Shown here piece after piece: positions 47,449 through 59,395 of a stretch of DNA of 64,000 nt (position 1 is its first letter; each line of letters begins with the position of its first letter). The translations under genes and the position numbers were made by a program. The notes beneath the pieces are model-generated. The model was not told where the DNA came from. It saw only the letters and a program-made list of their open reading frames with translations, and did not search any database. The stretch comes from Inia geoffrensis (taxonomy: Eukaryota; Chordata; Mammalia; Artiodactyla; Iniidae), in contig CM070901.1 in assembly GCA_036417435.1 (NCBI GenBank), positions 9,026,001-9,090,000 on the forward strand, given 5' to 3'.

Positions 47449-47950
47449 CCTACTTTGTAAAAGGCAGTAGGTTAGGCTAACAGGAAACTACCAAAATAAA
47501 TAAGACATAGTTCCTGTCCTCAAATGCAGTCTTAAAGGTTGATAAATCTTTACATTTGATGGCTTTTAAAATCTGATCCTACTCTGTTTTCCTAAGTGTA
47601 CCTCCCACTCAATCTTAAACTCTCTACTGAAGTCCCACATGTGGACATCTCCCTGAATGTGCTTTGTGCATCCTTTATGCCTACCTAGGTAAATATCTTT
47701 CCTTACCTATTTTCCCATTCCTTTCCTTTAAGGCCTGCTCCAATCATACCTTCTTCTTAGAGTTCATTCATCCCTAATCTACACAGATTTCTCCTTCACC
47801 TTGGTGTCATGCCTGACTTTGTTAGTGAACTTTTTATTTATTCATGGATCTTATCTTTCCAAATTGACTGTGACTGCTCTGAAGACAGGAACTATGTCTT
47901 ATTTATTTTTATATGCCTCACACACAGAAAGTGATCAGTGTTTTATTTAT
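47446..47950. mobile_element. L2 3' ends, one minus then one plus
   Basis: 47446-47540 ('aggcagtaggttaggctaac', 'gttcctgtcctcaaatgcag') is a reverse L2 end. 47550-47950 ('tcctttaaggcctgctccaa', 'agacaggaactatgtcttat') is a forward L2 3' region. Both are diverged. Confidence 0.5.
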
Positions 47951-50900
47951 TCTGGTCTGAGTTCATAATTTTACATGTTTTTTTTACATAAGTGGAAATT
48001 TTTAAGTTTTAAGTTCTTTCAACTTTCTATGTAAGCTGGGCCTTTAATGTTAAAAATAAAAAGTCTTCAGGTCCACTTATATGGGTATCACATCACAGTC
48101 TTAGAGATTCTGCTTATGTGAACTCGATTTGTGATGTTTATAAATGTTTATAAATGGTCCATATTTAGCAATGAACTGGCAACAGCAGGGTAGAAGGGGG
48201 ATTGGCAGTCTGGCTCAAATTGGTATGTTTTTGTTCCCGGTCTGGCCTTTAGGTCTCAGAAGCTTTTAATTGATTTGTGCTTCACAAGTTCACAGATTTA
48301 TTAATTTATAAGAGCAAATTCTGCCCAAGGTATTCTCTTGCTGGAAATTTCCACTCAGGAAAAAAAATATTATTTAGGAATTTGGTGAATAGGGAATAAA
48401 AAAAGGAAACTGAATATTTTAAAGACATCTTTTATCAAGTTGCGACACCCTGAAGAGCTTTTCTCCTCTGATTAGTCTGAAATCATCATCTGGGATCTTA
48501 AACCAGGACTGGTTCATTTATATTTTTCAGCTCTAATTTTGCTGAAACTCTTTTGTGATCAGTACTTTGGATTTGCACTGACTACAGTTTCACTCTATCA
48601 TCTTAATATATTGTTATAGTCTATTACAATGTCTATGTTTTAGATTATATAATTTGACTGATTATTTTCCAAGTGGTTTGCTCATGACTAACCACATCTT
48701 AGAGTGAATTCCTTCTGGGCTGGTTTTCAGGAGACAGCTAATCCACTTTACAGGTTGAGGATTTTATTACCCTTACCCTTCTCTAATTTCTGGTATATAC
48801 TTGACTTTTACACCAAGCTGTTGACTAGAGAGAACATATTCTAAAAATGATTTGTACGTATTTAATTGTAAGAAATATCACCTTTTACAAGAAGTGAACT
48901 TAAGGCTTTCAAAAGAGAAAACCTGGTTTGTGTCCTTGTTTCTTAACTGCTATTAAGGCATTTGAATTACAGCATGTTTTGTAAAACAATGAGCCAAGAC
49001 TTGTAATCTCTATTAATGGGTGATAATCAGAAGACAAGTTCAAACGTGCAACTCTAACAATAAGTGAAAATAGTTGAGAGGCTGAGGCACGGGAAAAACT
49101 CATCTGTATTCAGCTGTGTTGGTCATTTTATTGATACTCAAAAATCTCTCAATTTCTTTCTCTAGGCACTGTACTTATCACATTAAAAAAAAATCCCTAC
49201 ACAGGAGGAAAAACGTTTTGAAAATCGTTCAGATGTCAAGATTTGCTATAAAAATATTAATTGCTTTGTTTCGATTGGCGTTGTCTAACAAGAGAAGTCA
49301 TCCCTGTTTTAGAATAACTGACCCTCCTCTAAACAATGCGTCATTGGCAAATGAAACAAAATAAATAAAATTAATATTTGAGGAGATGCAGGAAAAGAAA
49401 AATCTCCCTAAATATAAATAAGACTAGAACAGGATGTGCCCATTAAAAAAAAAAAAAAAAAAAACTGACCACAGTTGCTTAAAGCCAACTGAAGAATTTT
49501 TTCTTATGTTGCACCAGGATTCCTACTCAATTGTAAGGTGTTTAACAGTTATAAGCAATGAAATCTTGCGGACACTGGTACCCGTCATAAATCAAGAGGT
49601 GCTTCCTATAAATGATGTACCAGTATTCACTGGTCAGACATAGAGATCTACAGTTTACATGTTGTCTTCTTTGAGTCCATTTGACCTCAAGGAGGAGTTA
49701 GTGACATGAGGAGATGTGAAAAAAAATACAAGACGATTGTGTTAAAGTAACTTTGAGATTATTTATCATTACTCATTTAGCTGTCATTGTAACATTTTTG
49801 TAGTGCTTTTAATTATATCTTCACAAATATCTTATTTCACTGGACGGCTCATAAGCTCATTGAAAGCTTTCCACAAATTTCACTCTTTGTGTTTCTCTTA
49901 GGTATGGAGGAGAAATGTGGGTTCTGTGCTAAGTAAATGTGTTTCGGACCTTTGACGAAGATGTGTGGTTAAAAATATGATTTATATACTACTTCTATTA
50001 GTAATTTACAGAGAATAAAAACATGATTAGATATACTTTAAATCTAATCTGAATATATTTCAGTGAATACCGAAGGGCCTAATCTAGATGCTTCACAGTG
50101 ATATCACTTTACTTCTAAACGCAGAATTAGTAGCTAGAAAGAGGCTCTAATTAACAGCATAGTAAATAATAGGATTGATTTTATCATGTACATAAACTGA
50201 TGACTAATACAAAGGCATTTGTTATATAGTTAAATTGTTCACAGTTCAAGATGTGATAAATCACATAAACATTAAATTAGACGAGCATGTAGAAAACAAG
50301 TTAGAAAGACTATGTGAATCAAGTGGTTCTTTTCAGAAAAATGTCAGGTGATTTAAGTTAAAATTTAATGATTTTTATGAAATTTCTGTTTTCTAATTTT
50401 TTGAAAACACAATATAATACAGAGCAGAGATTAAGAAAAATGTTTTATTCCAAAAAAAGCTAAAATTAAAAAAAAGTCCAGTTGCATGGCTGCCTCTTCC
50501 TTAAAGCACATATAAATTATGAGAAACAAGAATCTTTGAATGATGAATGTTTGATATTGCATTAGTGCAGATTTAATAATTTAATATTGATAAATTATGT
50601 AGGAAGTGACAACTGTATTTACAAGAGCCATAAAAGAAATAAAAGGTAACTGAAAATCCACATTTCTGTAAATTATTTTATTAATTTACAAATAATGAAA
50701 ATGGTGATTCATAAATTACTATCAATATATATTATGGCCATCATTCACCATATTTGTAGAATAGAAAGGTCATATGGCTCTCTATTGATGAATTGAAAAG
50801 GAAGAAATATAATACAATATATTGGAACTAACTGAGCTATAATAAAGTCTCTCTCCTCTTCAATGGCATAGTTTATGTCCTCCTTATGTTCTGAATTTGC

Positions 50901-51079
50901 TGAAAGTTTATAATAACCATTATGTGTATAAAATTATGTGTGGGTATAAGAATTATAAGCTCAATATTCGTAGAGGTCTCAAGACCCTCTATGCAAACCA
51001 GCGATCAGTTCAAACATGTTAGTCCCCAGCTGTTGCTTATACACCTGGAACCTCAAGCTTAGTGTTTTCCAGATGGCTC
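47951..51079. other. Long AT-rich stretch without recognised features; poly(A) at 49445-49463
   Basis: No gene-like ORF and no repeat I can name over about 3 kb. The poly(A) run may be the tail of an unrecognised old element to its left. Confidence 0.45.
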
Positions 51080-51458
51080 TTTTTTTTTTTTTTTTTAACA
51101 TCTTTATTGGAGTATAATTGCTTTACAATGTTGTGTTAGTTTCTGCTTTATAACAAAGTGAACCAACTATATGTATGCATATATCCCCATAGCCCCTCCC
51201 TCTTGCATCTCACTCCCACCCTCCCTATCCCACCCCTCTAGGTGATCACAAAGCACCGAGCTGATCTCCCTGTGCTATGCGTCTGCTTCCCACTAGCTAT
51301 CTATATTATGTTTGGTAGTGTATATATGTCCATGCCACTGTCTCACTTTGTCCCAGATTACCCTTCCCCCTCCGCATATCCTCAAGTCCATTTTCTAGTA
51401 GGTCTGCATTTTTATTCCCGTATTGCCCCTAAGTTCTTCTGATCTTTTTTTTTTGTTT

Positions 51459-54400
51459 TTAGATTCCATATATATGTGTTAGCATATGGTATTTGTTTTT
51501 GTCTTTCTGACTTACTTCCCTCTTTATGACATTCTCTAGGTCCATCCACCTCACTACAAATAACTCAGATTCATTTCTTTTTATGGCTGAGTAATATTCC
51601 ATTGTATATATGTGCCACATCTTCTTAATCCATTCATCTGTCGATGGACACTTAGGTTTTTTCCAGGTCCTGACTATCGTAAATAGTGCTGCAATGAACA
51701 TTGCGGTACATGACTATATTTGAATTATGGTTTTCTCAGGGTATATGCCCAGTAGTGGGATTGCTGGGTTGTATGGTAGTTCTATTTTTAGTTTTTAAGG
51801 AACCTCCATACTGTTCTCCATAGTGGCTGTATCAATTTACACTCCCACCAACAGTGCAAGGGGGTTCCCTTTTCTCCATACCCTCTCCAGCATTTATTGT
51901 TTGTAGATTTTTTTTTTTTTGCGGTATACAGGAATCTCACTGTTGTGGCCTCTCCCGTTGTGGAGCACAGGCTCTGGCCGTGCAGGCTCAGTGGCCATGG
52001 CTCACGGGCCTAGCCACTCTGCAGCATGTGGGATCCTCCCGGACTGGGGCACGAAACCGTGTCCCCTGCATTGGCAGGCAGACTCTCAACCACTGCGCCA
52101 CCAGGGAAGCCCTGTTTGTAGATTTTTTAATGGTGGCCATTCTGACTGGTATGAGATGATACCTCATTGTAGTTTTGATTTGCATTTCTCTAATGATTAG
52201 TGATGTTGAGCATCTTTTCATGTGTTTGTTGGCAATCTGTATATCTTCTTTGGAGAAACGTCTATTTAGGCCTTCTGCCCATTTTTGGATTGGGCTGTTT
52301 GGTTTTTTTGATACTGAGCTGCATGAGCTGCTTGTATATTTTGGAGATTAATCCTTTGTCAGTTGCTTCATTTGCAAATATTTTCTCCCATTCTGAGGGT
52401 TGTCTTTTCGTCTTGTTTATGGTTTCCTTTGCTGTGCAAAAGCTTTGAAGTTTCATTAGGTCCCATTTATTTATTTTTGTTTTATTTCCATTTCTCTAGG
52501 AGGTGGGTCAAAAAGGATCTTGCTGTGATTTATGTCATAGAGTGATATGCCTATGTTTTCCTCTAAGAGTTTGATAGTGTCTGGCCTTACATTTAGGTCT
52601 TTAATCCATTTTGAGTTTATTTCTGTATACACTGTTAAGGAGTGTTCTAATTTCATTCTTTTACATGTAACTATCCAGTTTTCCCAGCACCACTTATTGA
52701 AGAGGCTATCTTTTCTCCATTATATACTCTTACCTCCTTTATCAAAGATAAGGTGACCATATGTGCGTGGGTTTCTCTCTGGGCTTTCTATCCTGTTCCA
52801 TTGATCTATCTTTCTGTTTTTGTGCCAGTACCATACTGTCTTGATTACTGGAGCTTTGTAGTCTGAAGTCAGGGAGCCTGATTCCTCCAGCTCCGTTTTT
52901 CTTTCTCAAGACTGCATTGGCTACTCGGGGTCTTTTGTGTCTCCTTATAAATTTTAAGATTTTTTGTTCTAGTTCTTTAAAAAATGCCATTGGTAATTTG
53001 GTAGGGATTGAATTGAATCTGTAGATTGCTTTGGGTAGTAGAGTCATTTTCACAACATTGATTCTTACTATCCAAGAGGTATATGTCTACATCTGTTTGT
53101 ATCGTCTTTAATTTATTTCATCAGTGTCTTATAGTTTTCTGCATACAGGCCTTTTGTCTCCTTAGGTGGGTTTTTTTCTAGGTATTTTATGCTTTCTGTT
53201 GCAATGGTAAATGTTGCAAAATTGTTTCCTTAATTTCTCTTTCAGATTTTTCATCATTGATGTATAGGACTGCAAGAGACTTCTGTGCATTAATTTTGTA
53301 TCCTGCTAATTAACAAATTCATTGATTAGCTCTAGCAGTTTTCTAGTAGCATCTTTAGGATTCTCTATGTATAGTATCATGACATCTGCATACAGTGACA
53401 GTTTTATTTCTTCTTATCCAATTTGGATTCCTTTTATTTCTTTTTCTTCTCTGATTGCTATGGCTAAAACTTCCAAAACTATGTTGAATAATAGTGGTGA
53501 GAGTGGGCACTCACCTGATTGTCTTGTCTTGTTCCTGATCTTACAGGAAGTGGTTTCAGTTTTGCACCATTGAGAACGATGTTGGCTGTGGGTTTGTCAT
53601 ATATGGCCTTTATTATGTTGAGGTAGGTTCCCTCTATGCCTACTTTCTGGAGAGCTTTTCTCATAAATGGTTGTTGAATTTTGTCAAAAGCTTTTTCTGC
53701 ATCTATTGAGATTATCATGGTTTTTCTCCTTCAATTTGTTAATATGGTGTATCACATTGATTGATTTGTGTATATTGAAGAATCCTTGCATTCCTGGAAT
53801 AAACCCCACTTGATCATGGTGTATGCTCCTTTAATGTGCTGTTGGATTCTGTTTGCTAGTATTTTGTTGAGGATTTTTGCATCTATGTTCATCAGTGATA
53901 TTGGCCTGTAGCTTTCTTTTTTTGTGACATCTTTGTCTGGTTTTGGTATCAGGGTGATGGTGGCCTCGTAGAATGAGTTTGGGAGTATTCCTCCCTCTTT
54001 TATATTTTGGAAGAGTTTGAAAATGATAGGTGTTAGCTCTTCTCTAAATGTTTGATAGAATTCTGTGAAGCCATCTGGTCCTGGGCTTTTGTTTGTTGGA
54101 AGATTTTTAATCACGGTTTCAATTTCAGTGCTTGTGATTGGTCTGTTTATATTTTCTATTTCTTCCCGGTTCAGTCTCGGAAGGTTGGGCTTTTCTTAGA
54201 ATTTGTCCATTTCTTCCAGGTTGTCTATTTTATTGGCATATTGTTCCTTGTAGTAATCTCTCATGATCTTTTGTATTTCTGTAGTGTCAGTTGTTACTTC
54301 TCCTTTTTCATTTTTAATTCTATTGATTTGGGTCTTCTCCCTTTTTTTTCTTGTTGAGGCTGTCTAATGGTTTATCAATTTTGTTTATCTTCTCAAAGAA

Positions 54401-55470
54401 CCAGCTTTTAGTTTTATTGATCTTTGCTATTGTTTCCCTCATTTGTTTCTGATCTGATCTTTATGATTTCTTTCCTTCTGCTAACTTTGGGGGTTTTTTT
54501 TTGTTCTTTCTCTAATCGCTCTAGGTGTAAGGTTAGGTTGTTTATTTGAGATGTTTCTTGTTTCTTGAGGTAGGATTGTATTGCTATAAACTTCCCTCTT
54601 AGAACTGCTTTTGCTGCATCCCATAGGTTTTTGGTCATCGTGTTTTCATTGTCCTTTGTTTCTAGGTATTTTTGATTTCCTCTTTGATTTCTTCAATGAT
54701 CTCTTGGTTATTAAGTAGTGTATTGTTTAGCCTCCATGTGTTTGTATTTTTTACAGATTTTTTCCTGTAATTGATATCTAGTCTTATAGCATTGTGGTTA
54801 GAAAAGATACTTAATATGATTTCAATTTTCTTAAATTTACCAAGGTTTGATTTGTGACCCAAGATATGATCTATCCTGGAGAATTTCCATGAGCACTTGA
54901 GATGAACGTGTATTCTGTTGTTTTTGGATGGAATGTCCCATAAATATCAAGTAAGTCCATCTTGTTGAATGTATCATTTAAAGCTTGTGTTTCCTTATTT
55001 ATTTTCATTTTGGATGATCTTTCCATTGGTGAAAGTGGGGTGTTAAAGTCCCCTACTATAATTGTGTTACTGTCGATTTCCCCTTTTATGGCTGTTAGCA
55101 TTTGCCTTATGTATTGAGGTGCTTCTATGTTGGGTGCGTAAATATTTACAATTGTTATATCTTCTTCTAGGATCAATCCCTTGATCATTATGTAGTGTCC
55201 TTCTTTGTCTCTTGTAATAGTCTTTATTTTAAAGTCTATTTTGTCTGATATGAGAATTGTTACTCCAGCTTTCTTTTGATTTGCATAGAATATCTTTTTG
55301 CATCCCCTCACTTGCAGTCTGTATGTGTTCCTAGGTCTGAAGTGGGTCTCTTGAAGACAGAATATATTTGGGCCTTTTTTTTGTATCCACTCAGCCAGTG
55401 TGTGTCTTTTGCTTGGAGCATTTAATCCACTTACGTTTCAGGTAATTATCAACATGTATGTTCCTATTAC
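51459..55470 (-). pseudogene. L1 ORF2 remnant, broken
   Basis: All ORF2 domains can be followed: endonuclease at 54662-55311 (GDFNTPLSP present; the SDHSA block reads SNHNA), RT (SPGPDGF near 54080; the catalytic FADD has become YADV at 53381-53392), and the C-terminal end YHMLTHIYGI with a stop at 51459. Many frameshifts and stops, and the nested SINE, interrupt it. Two essential catalytic sites are lost, so it cannot mobilise itself. Confidence 0.9.
51914..52112 (-). mobile_element. CHR-2-type SINE nested in the L1
   Basis: A T-run tail, then 'gcggtatacaggaatctcac' through to 'gcgccaccagggaagccc'. TGTTTGTAGATTTTTT at 51898-51913 is repeated exactly at 52113-52128 and the L1 ORF2 sequence is continuous across it, so the SINE is younger than this L1. 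Confidence 0.95.
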
Positions 55471-55495
55471 CATTTTCTTAATTGTTTTGGGTTTG

Positions 55496-56418
55496 TTATT
55501 GTAGGTCTTTTCCTTCTCTTGTGTTTCCTGCTGAGAGAATCTCCTTTAGCATTTTTGTAGAGCTGGTTTGGTGGTGTTGAATTCTCTTAACTTTTGCTTG
55601 TCTGTAAAGATTTTGATTTCTCCATCGAATCTGAATGAGATCCTTGCTGGGTAGAGTAATCTTGGTTGTAGGTTTTTTCCCTTTCATCACTTTCAATATG
55701 TCCTGCCACTCCTTTCTGGCTTGCACAGCTTCTGATGAAAGGTTAGCTGTTAACCTTATGGGGATTCCGTTGTATGTTACTTGTTGCTTTTCCCTTGCTG
55801 GTTTTAATATTTTTTCTTTGTATTTAATTTGTGACAGTTTGATTAACATGTGTCTTGGCGTGTTTCTCCTTGGATGTATCATGTATGGGACTGTCTGGGC
55901 TTCCTAAACTTCACTGACTATTTCCTTTCCCATGTTAGGGATGTTTTCAACTATAATCTCTTCAAATAGTTTCTCAGACTCGTACTTTTTCTCTTCTTTT
56001 GGGACCCCTTATAATTCGAATGTTGGTGCATTTAATGTTGTCCCAGATGTCTCTGAGACTGTCCTCAATTCTTTTCATTCTTCTTTCTTTATTCTGCTCC
56101 TTGGCAGTTATTTCCACCTTTTCATCTTCCAGGTCACTCATCCGTTCTTCTGCCTCAGTTATTCTGCTATTGATTCCTTCTAGAATCTTTTAAAATTCAG
56201 TTATTGTGTTGTTCATCACTGTTGTTTGGTCTTTAGTTTTTCTAGATCCTTGTTAAATGTTTCTTCTATTTTCTCCATTCTATTTCTGAGATTTTTGGAT
56301 CATCTTTACTACAGTTACTCTGAATTATTTTTCAGGTATGTTGCCTATTTTGTCTTCATTTATTTGGTCTTTTAGTTTTTTACCTTGCTCCTTTGTCTGT
56401 AACATACTTTCTTGTCAT
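55496..56418 (-). pseudogene. L1 ORF1 remnant (RNA-binding chaperone), broken
   Basis: ORF1p coats L1 RNA. A 128-codon minus ORF (55496-55882) carries the ORF1 C-terminal domain, with RNTPRHMLIKLSQ, RLTANLSSEAVQARKEW and a stop at 55496. Upstream, a coiled-coil-like RITEAEERMSDLEDE segment can be read to a likely start at about 56418. In-frame stops and frameshifts separate the two. Confidence 0.8.
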
Positions 56419-56669
56419 TTCAGTTTCTTTTTTTTTTGATGGGTGGTGCTGTATTCCAGTCTTACTGTTTGTTTGGCCTGAGGTGTCCAGCACTGGAATT
56501 TGCAAGCAGTTGGATAGAGCCAGGTGTTGGTGCTGAGATTAGGATGTCTGGGAGGTCTCACTGGGGTCTGTGGTTCTCTGTTATTCCAGTGGTTTGGATT
56601 TGGAGCTCCCACCACAGGAGCTTGGGCCTACCTGCGGCCTGTGATGCACGATCCTGCAAGCTGTGTGGC

Positions 56670-57020
56670 ACAGCAAAAAACAAAACAAAAAAAAAAAAAA
56701 AGAGAAAAAAAGGAGCCGTAAAATATCAAAGAATAAAAACAAAATAAAATTCCAAAGGTAAAAAATACATTAGGAAAAGTAAAAATATAATTGAAACAAC
56801 TGCAACAAGTAAAATAAAACCACAACAGAAAAAAGAAGAAAAGGGGAGGCTGGGGGGAATGAGCCAAAAGGAGAGAACAATAACAGTGTAATGAATAAAA
56901 TAAAATTAGAGAAATAAAATATTTATTAGAAAAATAAAAATATAAATGAATCAACAACAATGAATCAACAAAGTAAAGCAGAACCCCAATTTAAAAGAGA
57001 AAAGAAGAAGAAAAAAATCT
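56670..57020 (-). repeat. A-rich (plus-strand) part of the L1 5' region
   Basis: A low-complexity AAATAAAA/AAAGAAGAA-rich stretch lies between ORF1 and the GC-rich 5' UTR. Short ORFs on both strands here are compositional. Confidence 0.7.
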
Positions 57021-58081
57021 TGACTATGGTGGTGGAGTTTAGGTGGGGGTGGAACTTAGGCAGGGGTGGGGCTTAGGGTCGGGTGAGACCTAGGCAGGTG
57101 TGAGGGTGATCTTTGTGGGGCGGGGCCTAGACTCAGGACCCATGCAGCTGGAAAAGGTGTTGGGGGAGGGGCCTAGGTGGGGTGACTTCAAGCGTGGGCG
57201 GGGCCTCTGCTTAGGACCTGCACTGAAGGGGAGAGGCAGCAAGTAGAAAGGAGGGCCTCTGGAGTGTGGAGTTCCCGAGTTTGGAGGTGGGGCCCTAATG
57301 AGGGTGTGTGGGTGGGGTTTAGGCCCAGCACATTGGAGGGCGTCTCAGATGGGGTCTCCTAGTGGAGAGGTAGGGCCCTGGGTGGGGGTGTAGGGACAGG
57401 GATTCGGTTCTGCACAGCAGGACAGAGGGTCTTGAGGGCAGAGGATTAGGTCTGGGAGCCCAACGGGCTCCCTGGTGCCTAAATGGACAGGAAAGCACTG
57501 GCCCCATTCCCTTCCTTTCCTCCATGCCCCCCCCCCACTGTCTCCCCCAGGGTCTCCCCCGTCCCTGCTGGACTCCTAATCGTGGGTGGGTCTCTCTGGG
57601 TGTAGGAACTCCTCTCCTCCCCCAGCCACCCCTCAGGTGCCAGTCCTGGAGGTCCGGCCTTCACTTTTGCTCCCCCTTCCCTCCCTCCCATTCCCTCAGG
57701 ACCTGTGTGGCTAGAGGGGGCCTAGGTGGGCAGAGGATCAGGCCTGGGATCTCAGCAGGTTCCCGGGGGCCCAAGTGGACAGGGGAAACCTGGCCACACT
57801 CCCTTGTCATCCTCTGCCCTCCCAGTGGTTCCCCAATTTCCCCCTTTGGGTGTGGGATCCCTTCCCCTCCTCCAGCAGCCCCTCAGGGTGATCAGTCCCA
57901 TCCCACCTCCACTTCTCCTCCCCCCTTCACTCCCCCCATGCCCCACATCCTACCTGGTTGCTGGGGGTTCCTCCGGTCCCCTTAGGTGTCCATGGTCACC
58001 CACCAGTGCCTGGTAGGTGCCCTAGTTGTGAGGAGACGTAAATTCTGCATCCTCCTTATCTGCCATCTTGACTCCGCACCC
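57020..58081 (-). promoter_or_regulatory. L1 5' UTR/promoter region, G-rich on the plus strand at its downstream end
   Basis: The plus strand shows repeated GGGGC-CTAGG-type blocks at 57050-57330, GC boxes GGGGCGGGGCC (57117-57127) and GGGCGGGGCC (about 57197), and C-rich blocks to 57960. The CAAGATGGC motif is near the 5' end at 58062-58070 (antisense). In mammalian L1s this region is the internal pol II promoter. ORFs of 64-153 codons here are Pro/Gly/Ser-rich artefacts. Confidence 0.7.
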
Positions 58082-58084
58082 AAC

Positions 58085-59395
58085 GTCTATACCATTTTTT
58101 AAGATTCCACGTATAAGTGATGTCATATGATACTTGCCTTTCTCTGTCGACTTACTTCACTCAGTGTGACAGTCTCTAGGTCCATCCATGTTTCTGCAGA
58201 TAGTATTACTTTGTTCTTTTTTATGGCTGAGTAATATTCCATTGTATATATGTACCCCATCTTCTTTATCCTTTCCTCTGTTGATGGACATTTACATTGC
58301 TTCCATGTCCTGGCTATTGTAAATAGTGTTGTAATGAACATTGGGGTGCATGTATCTTTTCGAATTATGGTTTCCTGTGGATATATGCCCAGGAGTGGGA
58401 TTGCTGGATCCTACTCCAGCAATTTTAGTAGCTCTATTTTTAGTTTCTTAAGGAACCTCCATACTGTTCCCCATAGTGGTTGTACCAATTTATATTCCCA
58501 CCAACAGTGTAGGAGGGTTCTATTTTCTCCACACCCTCTCCAGCTTTTATTGTCTGTAGATTTTTTTGCTGATGGCCATTCTGACTTGTGTGAAGTGATA
58601 CCTTGTTGTAGTTTTGATTTGCATTTCTCTAATAATTAGTGATGTTGTGCATCTTTTCATGTGCTTTTTGGCTGTCTGTATGTCTTCTTTGCAGAAATGT
58701 CTATTTAGATCTTCTGCCCATTTTTTGATTGGGTTGTTTTTTTTTTTTGATATTGAGCTGCATGAGCTCTTTGTATATTTTGGAGATTAATTTCTTGTCA
58801 TTTGCTTCATTTGAAAATATTTTCTCCCATTATATAGGTTGTCTTTTTGTTTTGTTTATGGTTTCCTTTGATGTGCAAAAGCTTTGAAGTTTAATTAGGT
58901 TCCATTTGTTTACTCTTATTTTTACTTTCATTACTGTACGAGGTGGATCAAAAAAGATCCTGCTGCAATTTATGTCAGAGAGTGTTCTGCCTATGTTTTC
59001 TCCTAAGAGTTTTATAGTATCTGGCCTTACATTTAGGTCTTTAATCCATTTTGGGTTTATTTTTGTGTATGGTGTTAGGGAGTATTCTAATTTCATTCTT
59101 TTACATGTAGCTGTCCAGTTTTCCCAGCACCACTTACTGAAGAGGCTGTCTTTTCTCCATTGTATATTCTTGCCTCCTTTGTCACAGATTAGGTGACCAT
59201 AGGTGTGTGGATTTATTTCTGGGCTTTCTATCTTGTTCCATTTATCTATATTTCTGTTTTTGTGCCAGTACCATACTGTTTTGATGTCTGTAGCTTTTTC
59301 ATATGGTCTGAAGTCAGGGCACCTGAATCGTCCAGCTCTGTTTTTCTTTCTCAGGATTGCTTTGGCTATTTGGGGACTTCTGTGTTTTCCTATAT
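58085..59395 (-). mobile_element. Second L1 fragment abutting the full-length L1
   Basis: It starts within the L1 3' UTR ('ctataccattttttaagatt', 'ccacgtataagtgatgtcat') without the terminal 3' end or A-tail, runs through antisense ORF2 C-terminus, and stops near 'tgtgttttcctatattttga'. The minus-strand 286-codon ORF at 58830-59690 mixes this ORF2 remnant with unrelated flank. It is more diverged than the other large L1s. Confidence 0.85.

Larger units (their letters stand above)
51080..58081 (-). mobile_element. Near full-length L1 LINE (7 kb), minus strand, with nested SINE
   Basis: From right to left the components are the 5' UTR start with CAAGATGGC (antisense at 58062-58070, the YY1-type motif seen at mammalian L1 5' ends), a GC-rich 5' UTR, an A-rich part, ORF1 and ORF2 remnants, the 3' UTR, and a poly(A) tail (T-run at 51080-51096). 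A CHR-2 SINE adds 199 bases at 51914-52112 plus a 16-base TSD copy. No target-site duplication is visible between the 51.07 and 58.08 kb flanks. Confidence 0.92.

Noticed and set aside
57524..57985. 153-codon plus-strand ORF in GC-rich DNA
   Set aside because: Pro/Ser/Gly-rich and antisense to the L1 5' UTR; overlapping ORFs in other frames show it is compositional.
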